Shown piece after piece: positions 19,933 to 28,156 of a DNA stretch of 64,000 bases (position 1 is the stretch's first letter; each line of letters starts with the position of its first letter). The stretch covers positions 5,527,001-5,591,000 of the forward strand of contig NZ_CP027218.1 of the NCBI RefSeq assembly GCF_004124275.1. Reading direction: 5' to 3'. The position numbers and the translations under genes were made by a program. This DNA comes from Pseudomonas sp. DTU12.3. GTDB lineage: Bacteria; Pseudomonadota; Gammaproteobacteria; Pseudomonadales; Pseudomonadaceae. The notes below the pieces were generated by a model. The model was given only the letters and a program-made list of their open reading frames with translations, did not search any database and was not told the DNA's origin.

Positions 19933-19951
19933 GATAATAAGAATTATTCTC
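19933..19951 (+). promoter_or_regulatory. Fur-box-like site
   Basis: The 19-base sequence GATAATAAGAATTATTCTC matches the classical Fur consensus GATAATGATAATCATTATC at 15 of 19 positions by hand count and is itself an imperfect palindrome. It lies about 30 bases upstream of the start codon at 19981, where a repressor would block transcription. Iron control is inferred from the site. Confidence 0.7.
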
Positions 19952-19980
19952 ATCAAATACCTTCAATGGAGATGAGAACC

Positions 19981-20238
19981 ATGACTTATCTGATCGACGC
20001 CTGGCTGGATCGCCCACACCCTTACCTCAGAATCCTCCATCGGGAGACCGGTGAAGTCTGTGCGGTGCTTGAAGAGGAAGCCTTGCATGAACTGCAGGAT
20101 CAAGGGGATCTGGACGTCAGCAGCCTGAATTCCAGCGAACCGTTGGTGCTCAAGGAGCTGGTGCGCAATCTGTTCCTGTTCTGCTACGCCCGGGCATTGC
20201 GCCCGACCAGTGAGCTACATCACAAGATCGAATTATGA
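19981..20238 (+). CDS. Small conserved Pseudomonas protein behind a Fur-box-like site
   Basis: 85-residue soluble protein (MTYLIDAWLDRPHPYLRILH, then RETGEVCAVLEEEAL). No signal peptide, membrane helix or metal-binding cluster is visible. A GGAGATGAG ribosome site precedes the ATG. From position and sequence it corresponds to P. aeruginosa PA4570, which I recall as an iron-starvation-induced gene of unknown function. The Fur-box-like site about 30 bases upstream agrees with that. No partner gene is next to it: it is bordered by the zinc-ribbon gene and a REP pair. Confidence 0.85.
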   Translation: MTYLIDAWLDRPHPYLRILHRETGEVCAVLEEEALHELQDQGDLDVSSLNSSEPLVLKELVRNLFLFCYARALRPTSELHHKIEL

Positions 20239-20251
20239 AACCCGGTAAAAA

Positions 20252-20343
20252 CTGTAGGAGTGAGCCTGCTCGCGAAGACTGATCAACATCCAACACATAG
20301 GTTGTCTGTCACACCGCCTTCGCGAGCAAGCCCGCTCCCACAT
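20252..20343. repeat. REP pair, chimeric left arm
   Basis: The right arm (about 20317-20343) is standard. The left arm reads CTGTAGGAGTGAGCCTGCTC, combining the GTAGGAG start of the second repeat family with the body of the GTGGGAG family. It lies between the small gene behind the Fur-box-like site and fklB. Confidence 0.85.
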
Positions 20344-20370
20344 TAGCCCGCCATCAAGGCAGGCCCGGGA

Positions 20371-20988
20371 TTACAGAACGTCCAGCAGCTCGACGTCGAA
20401 TACCAGAACGCTGTGCGGCGGGATGCTGCCAACGCCTTGAGCGCCGTAAGCCAGTTCGCTCGGCACATACAGGCGCCATTTGCTGCCGGCATTCATCAGT
20501 TGCAGTGCTTCGGTCCAGCCAGCGATCACGCCGCCAACCGGGAATTCTGCAGGCTCGCCACGCTCGTAGGAGCTGTCGAACACGGTGCCGTCGATCAGTG
20601 TGCCGTGGTAGTGAGTACGCACTTGATCTTCACGGGTCGGCTTGGCGCCTTCGCCCTGACTCAGCACTTCGAACTGCAGGCCGGAAGCCAGAGTGGTGAT
20701 GCCATCACGCTTGGCGTTTTCAGCCAGGAAGGCCAGGCCTTCGCCAGCAGCGGCTTCAGCTTTGGCAGCGGCTTCGGCTTGCATGATTTCGCGGATAACC
20801 TTGAAGCTGGCGGACATCTCTTCCTGGCCAACACGGCTTTCCTTACCGGCGAAAGCGTCGGTCAGACCCGCCAGGATCGCGTCCAGGTTAACGCCAGGTG
20901 GCGGGTTGTCGCGCAGCTGATCACCCAGCTGACGGCCGATGCCGTAGCTGACGCGGGTTTCGTCGGTGGACAGATTTACTTCGGACAT
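20371..20988 (-). CDS. fklB: FKBP-type peptidyl-prolyl isomerase FklB
   Basis: 205 residues. An N-terminal helical dimerisation domain (about 1-110, starting MSEVNLSTDETRVSYGIGRQ) is followed by the FKBP catalytic domain with VRTHYHGTLIDGTVFDSSYE, VIAGWTEALQLM and VPSELAYGAQGVGSIPP. No signal peptide is present, so it is cytosolic (FklB/FKBP22 type) rather than periplasmic FkpA. GGAG stands 8 bases upstream of the chosen ATG. It catalyses prolyl cis-trans isomerisation and likely has chaperone activity. Confidence 0.95.
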   Translation of the reverse strand: MSEVNLSTDETRVSYGIGRQLGDQLRDNPPPGVNLDAILAGLTDAFAGKESRVGQEEMSASFKVIREIMQAEAAAKAEAAAGEGLAFLAENAKRDGITTLASGLQFEVLSQGEGAKPTREDQVRTHYHGTLIDGTVFDSSYERGEPAEFPVGGVIAGWTEALQLMNAGSKWRLYVPSELAYGAQGVGSIPPHSVLVFDVELLDVL

Positions 20989-21110
20989 GACACTGCTCCG
21001 CTGTGCGGACGGCCACAAGACTTGCCGTGCGTGCACAGCGCGTCCCGGCGCGCCCGGAACCAAAAGGGCGAGCAGACTAGCACAGATGTTCCGGCGATGG
21101 CGCGCAAGGC

Positions 21111-21416
21111 CTATAGGGCCGAACGCCAGGCCAGCGGCACTTTCAGGCTTTCCTCGCTGCTAGGGCCCATGCCGCACATTTCATCATGTACCGAGGTGTG
21201 TACGAGGTTGAACGGCAGCACCGGAAAGGCATGCAGCAAATCCCGCGCATGCTCCACCGAACGCAGCGTCAGCATGTTGCCCTTGGGATCACTCAATGGA
21301 TACGCGGCGCCATGCATGCGCGCTTCGAGCAGATAAATCCCGCCCTCCATGGAGATCAGGTTCAGCTCATCGACCTTCCTGGCAATGGCAAACGCATTCA
21401 ACTCTTGCAGGTTCAT
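21111..21416 (-). CDS. DUF6482-like small protein
   Basis: 101 residues (MNLQELNAFAIARKVDELNL, then ISMEGGIYLLEARM). The pattern of a short helix followed by EGGIYLLE and DPKGNMLTLRSVEHARDLL resembles the small Pseudomonas family I know as DUF6482; I am fairly but not fully sure of that name. No signal peptide or membrane helix. The function is unknown. It lies 136 bases downstream of the UPF0114 gene, with a strong hairpin between them, so it probably has its own promoter. Confidence 0.8.
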   Translation of the reverse strand: MNLQELNAFAIARKVDELNLISMEGGIYLLEARMHGAAYPLSDPKGNMLTLRSVEHARDLLHAFPVLPFNLVHTSVHDEMCGMGPSSEESLKVPLAWRSAL

Positions 21417-21493
21417 CAGCGCACCTCACGCGGTGGCGAATCAGGACGTCTACAGGGATATGCCCGCGCGCCCCAAAGCACAAGCCACAAACG

Positions 21494-21529
21494 ACACCGC
21501 CCGTCTGTTTCACAACAGACGGGCGGTGT
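21494..21529. terminator. Long-stem hairpin, probable terminator
   Basis: A perfect 16-bp stem (ACACCGCCCGTCTGTT with its complement) around a TCAC loop, 24 bases past the UPF0114 gene stop. T tracts on either side are weak, so it may act as an mRNA-stabilising or bidirectional terminator structure. Confidence 0.7.
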
Positions 21530-21552
21530 TCATTGCCGTGATCAGAGGTTGA

Positions 21553-22041
21553 TCAGTGCTTGGTGAGCTTGTCCAGGTAGCCCATGGCAAATGCCGAGAT
21601 CACGAAAGTCATGTGGATGATCACGTACCACATCAGATGCTCGGGATCGACGTTCTTGGCGTCCATGAAGATGCGCAGCAAGTGGATCGAAGATATTGCC
21701 ACGATGGAAGCGGCGACTTTCATCTTCAACGATGAAGAGTCCATGGTGCCCAGCCAGCTGAGCTTTTCCTTGCCTTCATCGATGTTCAGTTCAGAGACGA
21801 AGTTCTCGTAGCCGGAAATCATCACCATGACCAGCAGGCCGCCGACCAGCGCCATGTCGATCAGCGACAGCAGCACCAGAATCAGCTCCGACTCGGCCAT
21901 CGAGAAGACGTTGGGCAGGATGTGAAAAACTTCCTGGAAAAATTTCAGTGCCAGCGCCAGCAGCCCGAGGGACAGCCCGATATAGATCGGCGCCAGCAGC
22001 CAGCGCGAGGCGTACATTGCGTTTTCGATAAAGCGTTCCAT
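21553..22041 (-). CDS. yqhA: UPF0114/YqhA family inner-membrane protein
   Basis: 162 residues with about four hydrophobic helices (about 15-35, 55-75, 105-125, 135-155). [20 protein letters not shown] and the [15 protein letters not shown] stretch are characteristic of UPF0114 (TIGR00645). Function unknown; homologues are widespread in proteobacteria. Divergent from the lipoprotein gene at 22202. Confidence 0.9.
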   Translation of the reverse strand: MERFIENAMYASRWLLAPIYIGLSLGLLALALKFFQEVFHILPNVFSMAESELILVLLSLIDMALVGGLLVMVMISGYENFVSELNIDEGKEKLSWLGTMDSSSLKMKVAASIVAISSIHLLRIFMDAKNVDPEHLMWYVIIHMTFVISAFAMGYLDKLTKH

Positions 22042-22201
22042 TGAATCTCACACAGGGGGCTGGAAATGGCGGCGAGTATACCAGCCACCGATGACAGCCA
22101 GAAACCGCCCGCAAATCCGTCACCTGCGTGTGTGTGGCATTTTTTTTCTGCTAGTGTCCAAACCATTGACAGCCCAGCGACAGTGGACAGGACGTGTGGA
22201 A

Positions 22202-24031
22202 ATGGATGTGCGATTGCCGTTAACGACCGCCGGAATTTGCTTCGCCCTGCTGCTCGGCGGTTGCTCGCCGGGTGAAGAGAAGCACGCGCTGAACCTTGAA
22301 GAAAAGACCGCACAGTTTGAACAATCGCTCGACGCCATTACCGATCCGAAGCTCAAGGACGCCGTCAGCGAACTCGGCGGCTCGTTGCTGTTGCTCGAAC
22401 GTGCACAGCAGAAACTCGACGGCATTCCAATGCGTATCGAATACGGCGAAGACGCCCTTGGCGTACTCAAGCACTACCCTACCCCGCAGGCGCTGGTCGA
22501 CACCTTTATCAACGGCCTGTTCGTCCTGCACAAGGACGCCAGCTCCGACTACCTCACCGATCTGCAACCGGTATTCCCGTTCATTCTCAACACCCCCGGC
22601 GGCTTCCTGTTCCCGCATGGCGTGGAATGGCAATCGGTGACCCTGAGCAACAAACGCGTGATTGCCTGGCAGCCGGAATGGTCGGAAACCGATCCCGGCA
22701 TTCAGCTCAGCCCGTCCAGTTCCAACGTCACCAACCCCGATGACCTGACCGTGACCTACCCGTTCATCGAGGGCCTGGATGTCGACAAGAAGACCCAGCC
22801 GCAACCGGTGAGCCTGCAAGGCCAGGTCGAAGTCATCGCACCGCGTCGCCTGTACACTTTCGATCTGACGAAAAAAGACCTCGGCCAGACCCGCACCAAC
22901 GACAATCTCAGCGTCAAACTGCTCAAACTTGAGAAGAACTACGCCGAAGTCGAAGTCAGCAACAGCCTGCCCCTCGCCGCGCAAGTCGCTGGCACCCCGC
23001 TCAATCCACTGATCGTGCAGGCGCGCGACAACACCGGGCAATACCTGGTGCGCGCCGGTTCGATCAACGAGAGCCCGGAGCAAGTGGCCTTCTACGAGAA
23101 ACAACTGGCGCACCTGCAACAGCAGAAGAGCTGGACCGATAGCCTGGAAACACAGCTGACCAACGATCAGCAAACTTTCGAACAACAACACCCGCGACGC
23201 TACAACAAGGTCTACTTCAACGGCCCGATCGAGACTCTGGAAGTCAGCGTGCTGGATTTCTCGTCTGCCACGGTGACCCGCAAGGCGCTGGATCTGCCGA
23301 TCCGCGCGTTCAGCCAGCACACCACGGAAAAAGCCATACAGCCGCTGGATCTGCCGGTGGTGGTTTACGACGACCAGGCCGCGAGCTGGCTCAAAGGCGC
23401 GAGCCTGACGGAAGAACAGCTGAAAGCCGGGATCCGTATTCATCAGTCGGTCGAAGACCCGAGCGCTGCCCGTATCGAGTTTTCCCATCGCCGCACGTTC
23501 AACGATGAATTGCTCGGCGATGACTTCAGCCCCGGTGAAAGCCCGGTGACGTTCTTCACGGAAAAACACAACGGCAAACTCGACGAGCCCATCGAATTAC
23601 CGCCCGAGGCGTATCAGGTAGATCCGCTGCAAGCGACGATTACCTACGATTTGAATCTGTTTCCGGAAACCCCGGCGATCGCGGTCGGTTCGATGCCGCT
23701 GTTTCTCGCCACTGTGGCCCAGCAAGCGTACGACGCCAAGTCCCTGCCCAAAGGCCTGGAGATCAAGAACAACACGCTAATGGTGGATCTGAAATTGTTT
23801 CCGGCCAACGAATGGCGTTTCTTCGTCAAGGACGACAGCGGCAATTACCTGAAGCAGATTCTTTCGGTCAGCCACGATGCGAAGGCAGAAGGCCCGGCAC
23901 TGTTCGGCGTGCACTATTTCTACGGCCATCCGACACACGTGGAAACCTATCAACGAACCGACCTCGCCACCGTGCAATATGGCTTTGAGGTCAAACTCGA
24001 CAAGGCGCAGGTGCCGGAGACTGCTCCCTGA
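22202..24031 (+). CDS. Large predicted lipoprotein of unknown function
   Basis: 609 residues. The signal peptide MDVRLPLTTAGICFALLLGG is followed by Cys, giving a lipobox (LGGC) at about residue 21; the residue after Cys is Ser, so outer-membrane sorting is expected. The mature part has an early helical segment (about 25-65), then a long beta-rich region with repeated DLP and LDLPI segments. I recognise no catalytic motif. AGGA lies about 9 bases before the ATG; the frame is open further upstream but without a better start. It stands alone, divergent from UPF0114 and convergent with the small gene at 24082. Confidence 0.85.
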   Translation: MDVRLPLTTAGICFALLLGGCSPGEEKHALNLEEKTAQFEQSLDAITDPKLKDAVSELGGSLLLLERAQQKLDGIPMRIEYGEDALGVLKHYPTPQALVDTFINGLFVLHKDASSDYLTDLQPVFPFILNTPGGFLFPHGVEWQSVTLSNKRVIAWQPEWSETDPGIQLSPSSSNVTNPDDLTVTYPFIEGLDVDKKTQPQPVSLQGQVEVIAPRRLYTFDLTKKDLGQTRTNDNLSVKLLKLEKNYAEVEVSNSLPLAAQVAGTPLNPLIVQARDNTGQYLVRAGSINESPEQVAFYEKQLAHLQQQKSWTDSLETQLTNDQQTFEQQHPRRYNKVYFNGPIETLEVSVLDFSSATVTRKALDLPIRAFSQHTTEKAIQPLDLPVVVYDDQAASWLKGASLTEEQLKAGIRIHQSVEDPSAARIEFSHRRTFNDELLGDDFSPGESPVTFFTEKHNGKLDEPIELPPEAYQVDPLQATITYDLNLFPETPAIAVGSMPLFLATVAQQAYDAKSLPKGLEIKNNTLMVDLKLFPANEWRFFVKDDSGNYLKQILSVSHDAKAEGPALFGVHYFYGHPTHVETYQRTDLATVQYGFEVKLDKAQVPETAP

Positions 24032-24037
24032 GGAGCA

Positions 24038-24074
24038 AGATCAAAAGATCGCAGCCTGCGGCAGCTCCTACAGG
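24038..24074. repeat. Single GTAGGAGCTG-family repeat arm
   Basis: One arm reading AAAAGATCGCAGCCTGCGGC then AGCTCCTACAGGG, just after the stop of the large lipoprotein gene. No partner arm is nearby. Confidence 0.85.
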
Positions 24075-24081
24075 GTAGGTG

Positions 24082-24399
24082 TTAATTGAGGCTGCGACTG
24101 CGGCCACCGTTGATCTGCCGCAGCTGGGCTTGCAGGTGCAGGCTCCAGATCTGCGGATCATCGGCCAGTTCGTAGCCGTGCAGGGTCAGACTTTCAACGA
24201 TGGTGTCGAGAATCGACTCGGCGGCGATCGGTCCGTGAAACGGGCCCTGGGCTTTGATCGCGGAAGGTTGTTCGCCGGCCATGCCGGCCGCGAAGAGCAG
24301 CGTCCACATGCCGTTATCGCCGGCCAACGGCTTGATGGCGCATTCGATTCGGGTCACCAGACCCAGGCACTGACGGGTGAGACAGAGGTTGCGCGACAT
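24082..24399 (-). CDS. Conserved hypothetical protein upstream-of-Lon neighbourhood
   Basis: 105 residues (MSRNLCLTRQCLGLVTRIEC). Two early cysteines (6 and 11) and a third at 20 are present but not in a CxxC pattern. The C-terminal part (DTIVESLTLHGYELADDPQI, then WSLHLQAQLRQI) looks helical. No signal peptide or membrane helix. It probably corresponds to a Pseudomonas-conserved hypothetical gene next to the Lon-like protease gene in P. aeruginosa. Function unknown. Confidence 0.75.
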   Translation of the reverse strand: MSRNLCLTRQCLGLVTRIECAIKPLAGDNGMWTLLFAAGMAGEQPSAIKAQGPFHGPIAAESILDTIVESLTLHGYELADDPQIWSLHLQAQLRQINGGRSRSLN

Positions 24400-24592
24400 G
24401 GCGGCGACCCTCGGTGAAGCCGGTATTCAGCCCCCACGGGAGGACTGGCTCGATCCAGTGATACTGTCGATATCCTTGAGCTGAGAATAGAAGAAAAGTC
24501 CGCTGCGCAAGCCAGATAGAACCAGCAGGCGCCGAATGGTCATTGTGTGAAGTTTGACGTCAGAGTAGTGACGAATTTTTCGCCGCATCTGA

Positions 24593-24669
24593 AAAAAAGA
24601 TCGCAGCCTTCGGCAGCTCCTACATTGGAATGCAATCCATGTAGGAGCTGCCGAAGGCTGCGATCTTTT
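24593..24669. repeat. GTAGGAGCTG-family inverted pair
   Basis: Two nearly perfect inverted arms (AAAGATCGCAGCCTTCGGCA then GCTCCTAC, and its complement) separated by about 15 bases. It sits 8 bases beyond the stop of the Lon-like protease gene and could form a long hairpin at the 3' end of that mRNA. Confidence 0.92.
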
Positions 24670-24677
24670 GCGTCAAA

Positions 24678-27116
24678 TCACGCCGGTTTGGCTTCGGCCA
24701 GAGCCTCCTGGGCCAGTTCCTTTTCCGCTTCCTTGAGGTCTTCCTCGCTGATCATTTCAGCGATGTCGCGCAAGCGCTCCACTACCCGCGCGTTGATGCT
24801 GCCTTCCGGGAATTCACCGTCGGCATTCGGCTCACCCGCCGGCTCGCCAACCAGCAAGCTCAACGCCTCATCAGCCTGACGCACCGCGTAAACGTGGAAC
24901 TGCCCGGCACGCACCGCTGCCAGGACCTTCTCATCCAGCATCAACGTGGCCACGTTGGCCTGCGGAATGATCGCGCCCTGCTCACCGGTCAGTCCGCGCG
25001 CTTCGCAGAGACGGAAGAAGCCTTCGATCTTCTCGTTGACCCCGCCCACCGCCTGCACTTCGCCGAACTGGTTGATCGAACCGGTAATTGCAAAGCACTG
25101 CTTCAATGGCGTTTTCGACAGCGCCGAAATCAGCGTGCAGGCCTCACCCAGCGACGCACTGTCGCCGTCGACGTAACCGTAGGATTGCTCCAGCGCGATG
25201 CTCGCGGAAATCGCCAACGGGAATTCCTGGGCGTAACGGCTGCCCAGATACCCGGTGAGGATCATCACGCCTTTGGAGTGGATCGGCTGACCGAGGTTGA
25301 CCTCGCGCTCGATGTCGACGATGCCGCTACCGCCCGGGTACACCGTGGCGGAAATCCGCGCCGGCACACCGAACGCCGAGTCGCCAACTTCGAGCACGGT
25401 CAGGCCGTTGCACTTGCCGACTGCGGCGCCATCGGTATCGATCAGGATGATCCCGGCGAGCATGTCGTCGAGAATCCGCGCCGAAACACGCCCGGTGCGG
25501 GTGGCTTTGGCTTTCAATGCACGTTCAATGTGCCCGGCGTCGGTTCTTTCATCGCCGGCCAGATGACGGATGAAGTCCGCTTCGCTGACCAACTGGAACA
25601 GATCGCCGATACGCGCCGACAGACGCCCCTGATGCTCGGCCAAACGTGCGCTGTATGTGGCCAGACGCGCCACCGCATCGGCGGTCAGCGGTGCCATGCC
25701 TTCTTCCGAGGTACGGGTTTTCAGCAATTGGGCGAACTGCTCGAGACTCTCGTCGACCATCGGGATGTCTTCGTCGAAGTCGACCAGCACGCGGAACATT
25801 TCCTGGAAGTCCGGATCGAGATCTTGCAGCGTGTAATACAGCTGCCGCGCACCGATGATAATGACTTTGACCTGCAACGGAATGTGCTGCGGGTTGAGCG
25901 TTACGGTGGCGAAACGGCCCATCTCGCCCAGCGGCGATTCCATTTTCAGCTTGCGCGATTGCAGGGCGCGCTTGAGCGCATCCCACACGAACGGCTCGCT
26001 GAGCATTTTTTCCGCTTCAAGAATCAGGAAACCGCCGTTGGCGCGGTGCAAGGCACCCGGACGCAACTGGCGATAGGTGGTGTACAGCGCGCCCTGATCG
26101 GTGGTGTATTCGATGCGGCCGAAGAGGTTTTCGTAAGTCGGGTGCGGCTCGAACACCACCGGCGCACCGCCGCTGGCCGGGTGACCGACGACCAGGCTTG
26201 GCGCGTATTGCTCTTCGAGCAGTTTGCGCGCGACAGCGTCGGTCTTGCTGTCGTCGACCAGTTGCTCGACCACGGTTTTCAGCAGGTACACCTGCATCGC
26301 TTGCAGATAACCGCAGACCGCAGCGTTTTCCGCGTACTTCTCGGACAACGGCGACAGCAGCGGCTGCAAGGCCAGGGTGATGGTTTCTTCGTTGAGCGAA
26401 CGCAATTGATTGTTCGATTCGCGCTTCCACTGCGGCAGGCTCGCGAGTTCTTCGTTCAGGCGCTCTTCGAGACCGGAGATGTCCTCGTGGAAACGCTCAC
26501 GATCAGCTTCCGGCAGTTGGGCGAATTCGGCTTCGTCCAGCGCCTTGCCATCGAGCATCGGCGTGAAGGCAATGTTGCTACTGTCGCGGTACAGGGCGAC
26601 GTCTTTTTCCAGCGCCAGGCGTTCGATGATGTCGAGGGCCTTGTCGTAGCGCTGGTTGAAGGCGCGGTCGATGGCGCTTTTTTTCTGCTGATAGGACGGA
26701 TGCTCGAACACCGCCGGAAACGTCGCCAGCAGGTTGTCGATCAAGCCGTTGATGTCAGCCGTGAACGAGGTGGCCGTGCCCGAAGGCAATTCCAGCGCAC
26801 GCGGTTCACGCGGTTCATCGAAATTGTTGACGTAGACCCAGTCCGCCGGGGTCTGCAGGCGTTTGCCTTCGGCCTTCAGGTAACGTTTGACGAACGAGAA
26901 GCGGCCGGTGCCGGGCTCGCCCATGACGAAGACGTTGTAACCGGGGCGTGGCATCGCCACACCGAACTGCAAGGCTTCGACCGCGCGTTCCTGGCCGAGC
27001 ACACCGCGAAAGGGCTCCAGATCATTGGTGGTAGTGAAGCTGAACTGTTCAGCGGAAAACGGACGGGTCAGCGCTTCGGGCGCGAGACGCAAGCTGGCAG
27101 CAACAGGATCAGGCAT
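24678..27116 (-). CDS. Lon-type ATP-dependent protease, AAA_32/LonB-like
   Basis: 812-residue cytosolic AAA+ protease. The N-terminal part has a Walker A-like GEPGTGRFS (about 66-74) in which Arg replaces the usual Lys. A long helical insertion (about 140-280) and a second part of the ATPase module with GGFLILEAEKML follow. The C-terminal S16 protease domain has the Ser-Lys dyad: Ser in VDGDSASLGE (about 656) and Lys in GGVNEKIEGF (about 699). It belongs to the group often annotated as Lon protease family or LonB-like (P. aeruginosa PA4576 type), distinct from housekeeping LonA. Substrates are unknown. Confidence 0.93.
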   Translation of the reverse strand: MPDPVAASLRLAPEALTRPFSAEQFSFTTTNDLEPFRGVLGQERAVEALQFGVAMPRPGYNVFVMGEPGTGRFSFVKRYLKAEGKRLQTPADWVYVNNFDEPREPRALELPSGTATSFTADINGLIDNLLATFPAVFEHPSYQQKKSAIDRAFNQRYDKALDIIERLALEKDVALYRDSSNIAFTPMLDGKALDEAEFAQLPEADRERFHEDISGLEERLNEELASLPQWKRESNNQLRSLNEETITLALQPLLSPLSEKYAENAAVCGYLQAMQVYLLKTVVEQLVDDSKTDAVARKLLEEQYAPSLVVGHPASGGAPVVFEPHPTYENLFGRIEYTTDQGALYTTYRQLRPGALHRANGGFLILEAEKMLSEPFVWDALKRALQSRKLKMESPLGEMGRFATVTLNPQHIPLQVKVIIIGARQLYYTLQDLDPDFQEMFRVLVDFDEDIPMVDESLEQFAQLLKTRTSEEGMAPLTADAVARLATYSARLAEHQGRLSARIGDLFQLVSEADFIRHLAGDERTDAGHIERALKAKATRTGRVSARILDDMLAGIILIDTDGAAVGKCNGLTVLEVGDSAFGVPARISATVYPGGSGIVDIEREVNLGQPIHSKGVMILTGYLGSRYAQEFPLAISASIALEQSYGYVDGDSASLGEACTLISALSKTPLKQCFAITGSINQFGEVQAVGGVNEKIEGFFRLCEARGLTGEQGAIIPQANVATLMLDEKVLAAVRAGQFHVYAVRQADEALSLLVGEPAGEPNADGEFPEGSINARVVERLRDIAEMISEEDLKEAEKELAQEALAEAKPA

Positions 27117-27417
27117 CGGGCTTCCTTAACAATCAGGCGGGGCAGATAGCGGCATTCTGGCGCTGCCCGTGCCCCACTGGCAAGGCGCGCCATGTGACAA
27201 AGCATAGACAACCGCCCCGCTACGCCGCAGCCCCCCGGAAACCGGGGTCATGAGCAAATCTTTTGTAAAAAATCACGGAACCCCGGGAACGTGCCTAAAC
27301 TCCAAACTGCGCGGCTGGAACTAATACCGGCCCACTGGCTTCGTTTGGGTCTGTCTCGTACAGAGCTTGGGGGGCCAGAACCCTGTCCATTGGTATGCAC
27401 ATAAAGAGAACAAAGCT
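27117..27417. other. Intergenic region, divergent lon-like / DUF3015
   Basis: 301 bases between two divergent genes. A GGAACCCCGGGAAC stretch near 27280 vaguely recalls an extracytoplasmic sigma -35 element but no good -10 follows. No gene, repeat or firm promoter recognised. Confidence 0.5.
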
Positions 27418-27906
27418 ATGAAACGGATTCTTCTCGGTACTCTCTTCACCGCTGTATCCATCAACGCAATGGCGCAAGCTCCAGGCGGCCCGGATTGCGG
27501 TTGGGGCAACATGCTGTTCGAAGGTCAGCGTGGCACCCCGGCGCACTTCCTCGCTTCCACCACCAACGGCACTTCCGGTAACGCTACGTTTGGTATGACT
27601 TCCGGCACCAACGGTTGCTCGACCAACGCGTCGCTGACCTACGGCGGCAAATCCTGGTTTGCCATGAATGGCATGATGAACGAGCTGTCCGAAGACATGG
27701 CCAAAGGCAACGGCGAAGCGCTGACGACTTATGCCGTGGTACTGGGCGTGGCGCCGGAAGATCGCGCGCATTTCGCTGCTGTGACTCACGAGCACTTCCA
27801 GCAGATCTTCAGCAAGGCTGACGTGACCGCTGAAGACGTGCATACCAACACCCTGGCCGTACTGAAATCGGATCCTCGTCTGACCAAGTACGCTACTCAG
27901 GCTTAA
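27418..27906 (+). CDS. DUF3015 family secreted protein
   Basis: 162 residues. Signal peptide MKRILLGTLFTAVSINAMAQ, cleaved at about residue 19-20. The mature start (APGGPDCGWGNMLFEGQRG), the Gly/Thr/Asn-rich middle (TTNGTSGNATFGMTSGTNGC) and the C-terminal NTLAVLKSDPRLTKYA are characteristic of DUF3015, a periplasmic or secreted family of unknown role. Two cysteines in the mature part could form a disulfide. Monocistronic, with its own terminator. Confidence 0.92.
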   Translation: MKRILLGTLFTAVSINAMAQAPGGPDCGWGNMLFEGQRGTPAHFLASTTNGTSGNATFGMTSGTNGCSTNASLTYGGKSWFAMNGMMNELSEDMAKGNGEALTTYAVVLGVAPEDRAHFAAVTHEHFQQIFSKADVTAEDVHTNTLAVLKSDPRLTKYATQA

Positions 27907-27918
27907 GCTCGACCCCCA

Positions 27919-27951
27919 CCCGCTTCTTTCGGGAAGCGGGTTTTGTTTTTT
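27919..27951 (+). terminator. Rho-independent terminator of the DUF3015 gene
   Basis: Stem CCCGCTTC / GAAGCGGG with a TTTCGG loop and a following TTTTGTTTTTT tract, 12 bases after the stop. Confidence 0.93.
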
Positions 27952-27985
27952 GGGCTGCCGCTCCCTGGGCAATGCCAAATGCATG

Positions 27986-28088
27986 ACTGTAGGAGCTGTC
28001 GAGTGCAACGAGGCTGCGATCTTTTGATCTTTTTTAATCTTTGAAAAACAAAGATCGCAGCCTCGTTGCACTCGACAGCTCCTACAGT
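27986..28088. repeat. Long perfect inverted repeat, GTAGGAGCTG family
   Basis: Arms of about 38 bases (ACTGTAGGAGCTGTCGAGTG on through CAACGAGGCTGCGATCTTT and the exact complement) around a 25-base AT-rich centre. The arm interior (GTCGAGTGCAACGAGGC) differs from other copies at both ends in a matched way, so the two arms evolve together. Confidence 0.93.
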
Positions 28089-28156
28089 TTTAGTGTCCGA
28101 CAGGGCATGGCATTCTGCGCAGGATCTTTATTTTCTTTCGACTTAAGTTGCCACTT

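Noticed and set aside
22220-23569. Open frame of 449 codons antisense to the large lipoprotein gene
   Set aside because: No ribosome site or family match; the plus-strand gene has a signal peptide and lipobox.
24894-27149. Long open frame (751 codons) on the plus strand opposite the Lon-like protease gene
   Set aside because: It is antisense to a clear gene with intact motifs; GC-rich codon structure leaves such frames open. Its protein is rich in His, Arg and Gln with no recognisable domain.
27275-27305. Possible AlgU-type promoter before the DUF3015 gene
   Set aside because: A GAACCC-like -35 is present but the -10 (TCCAA) and the distance to the gene are poor.
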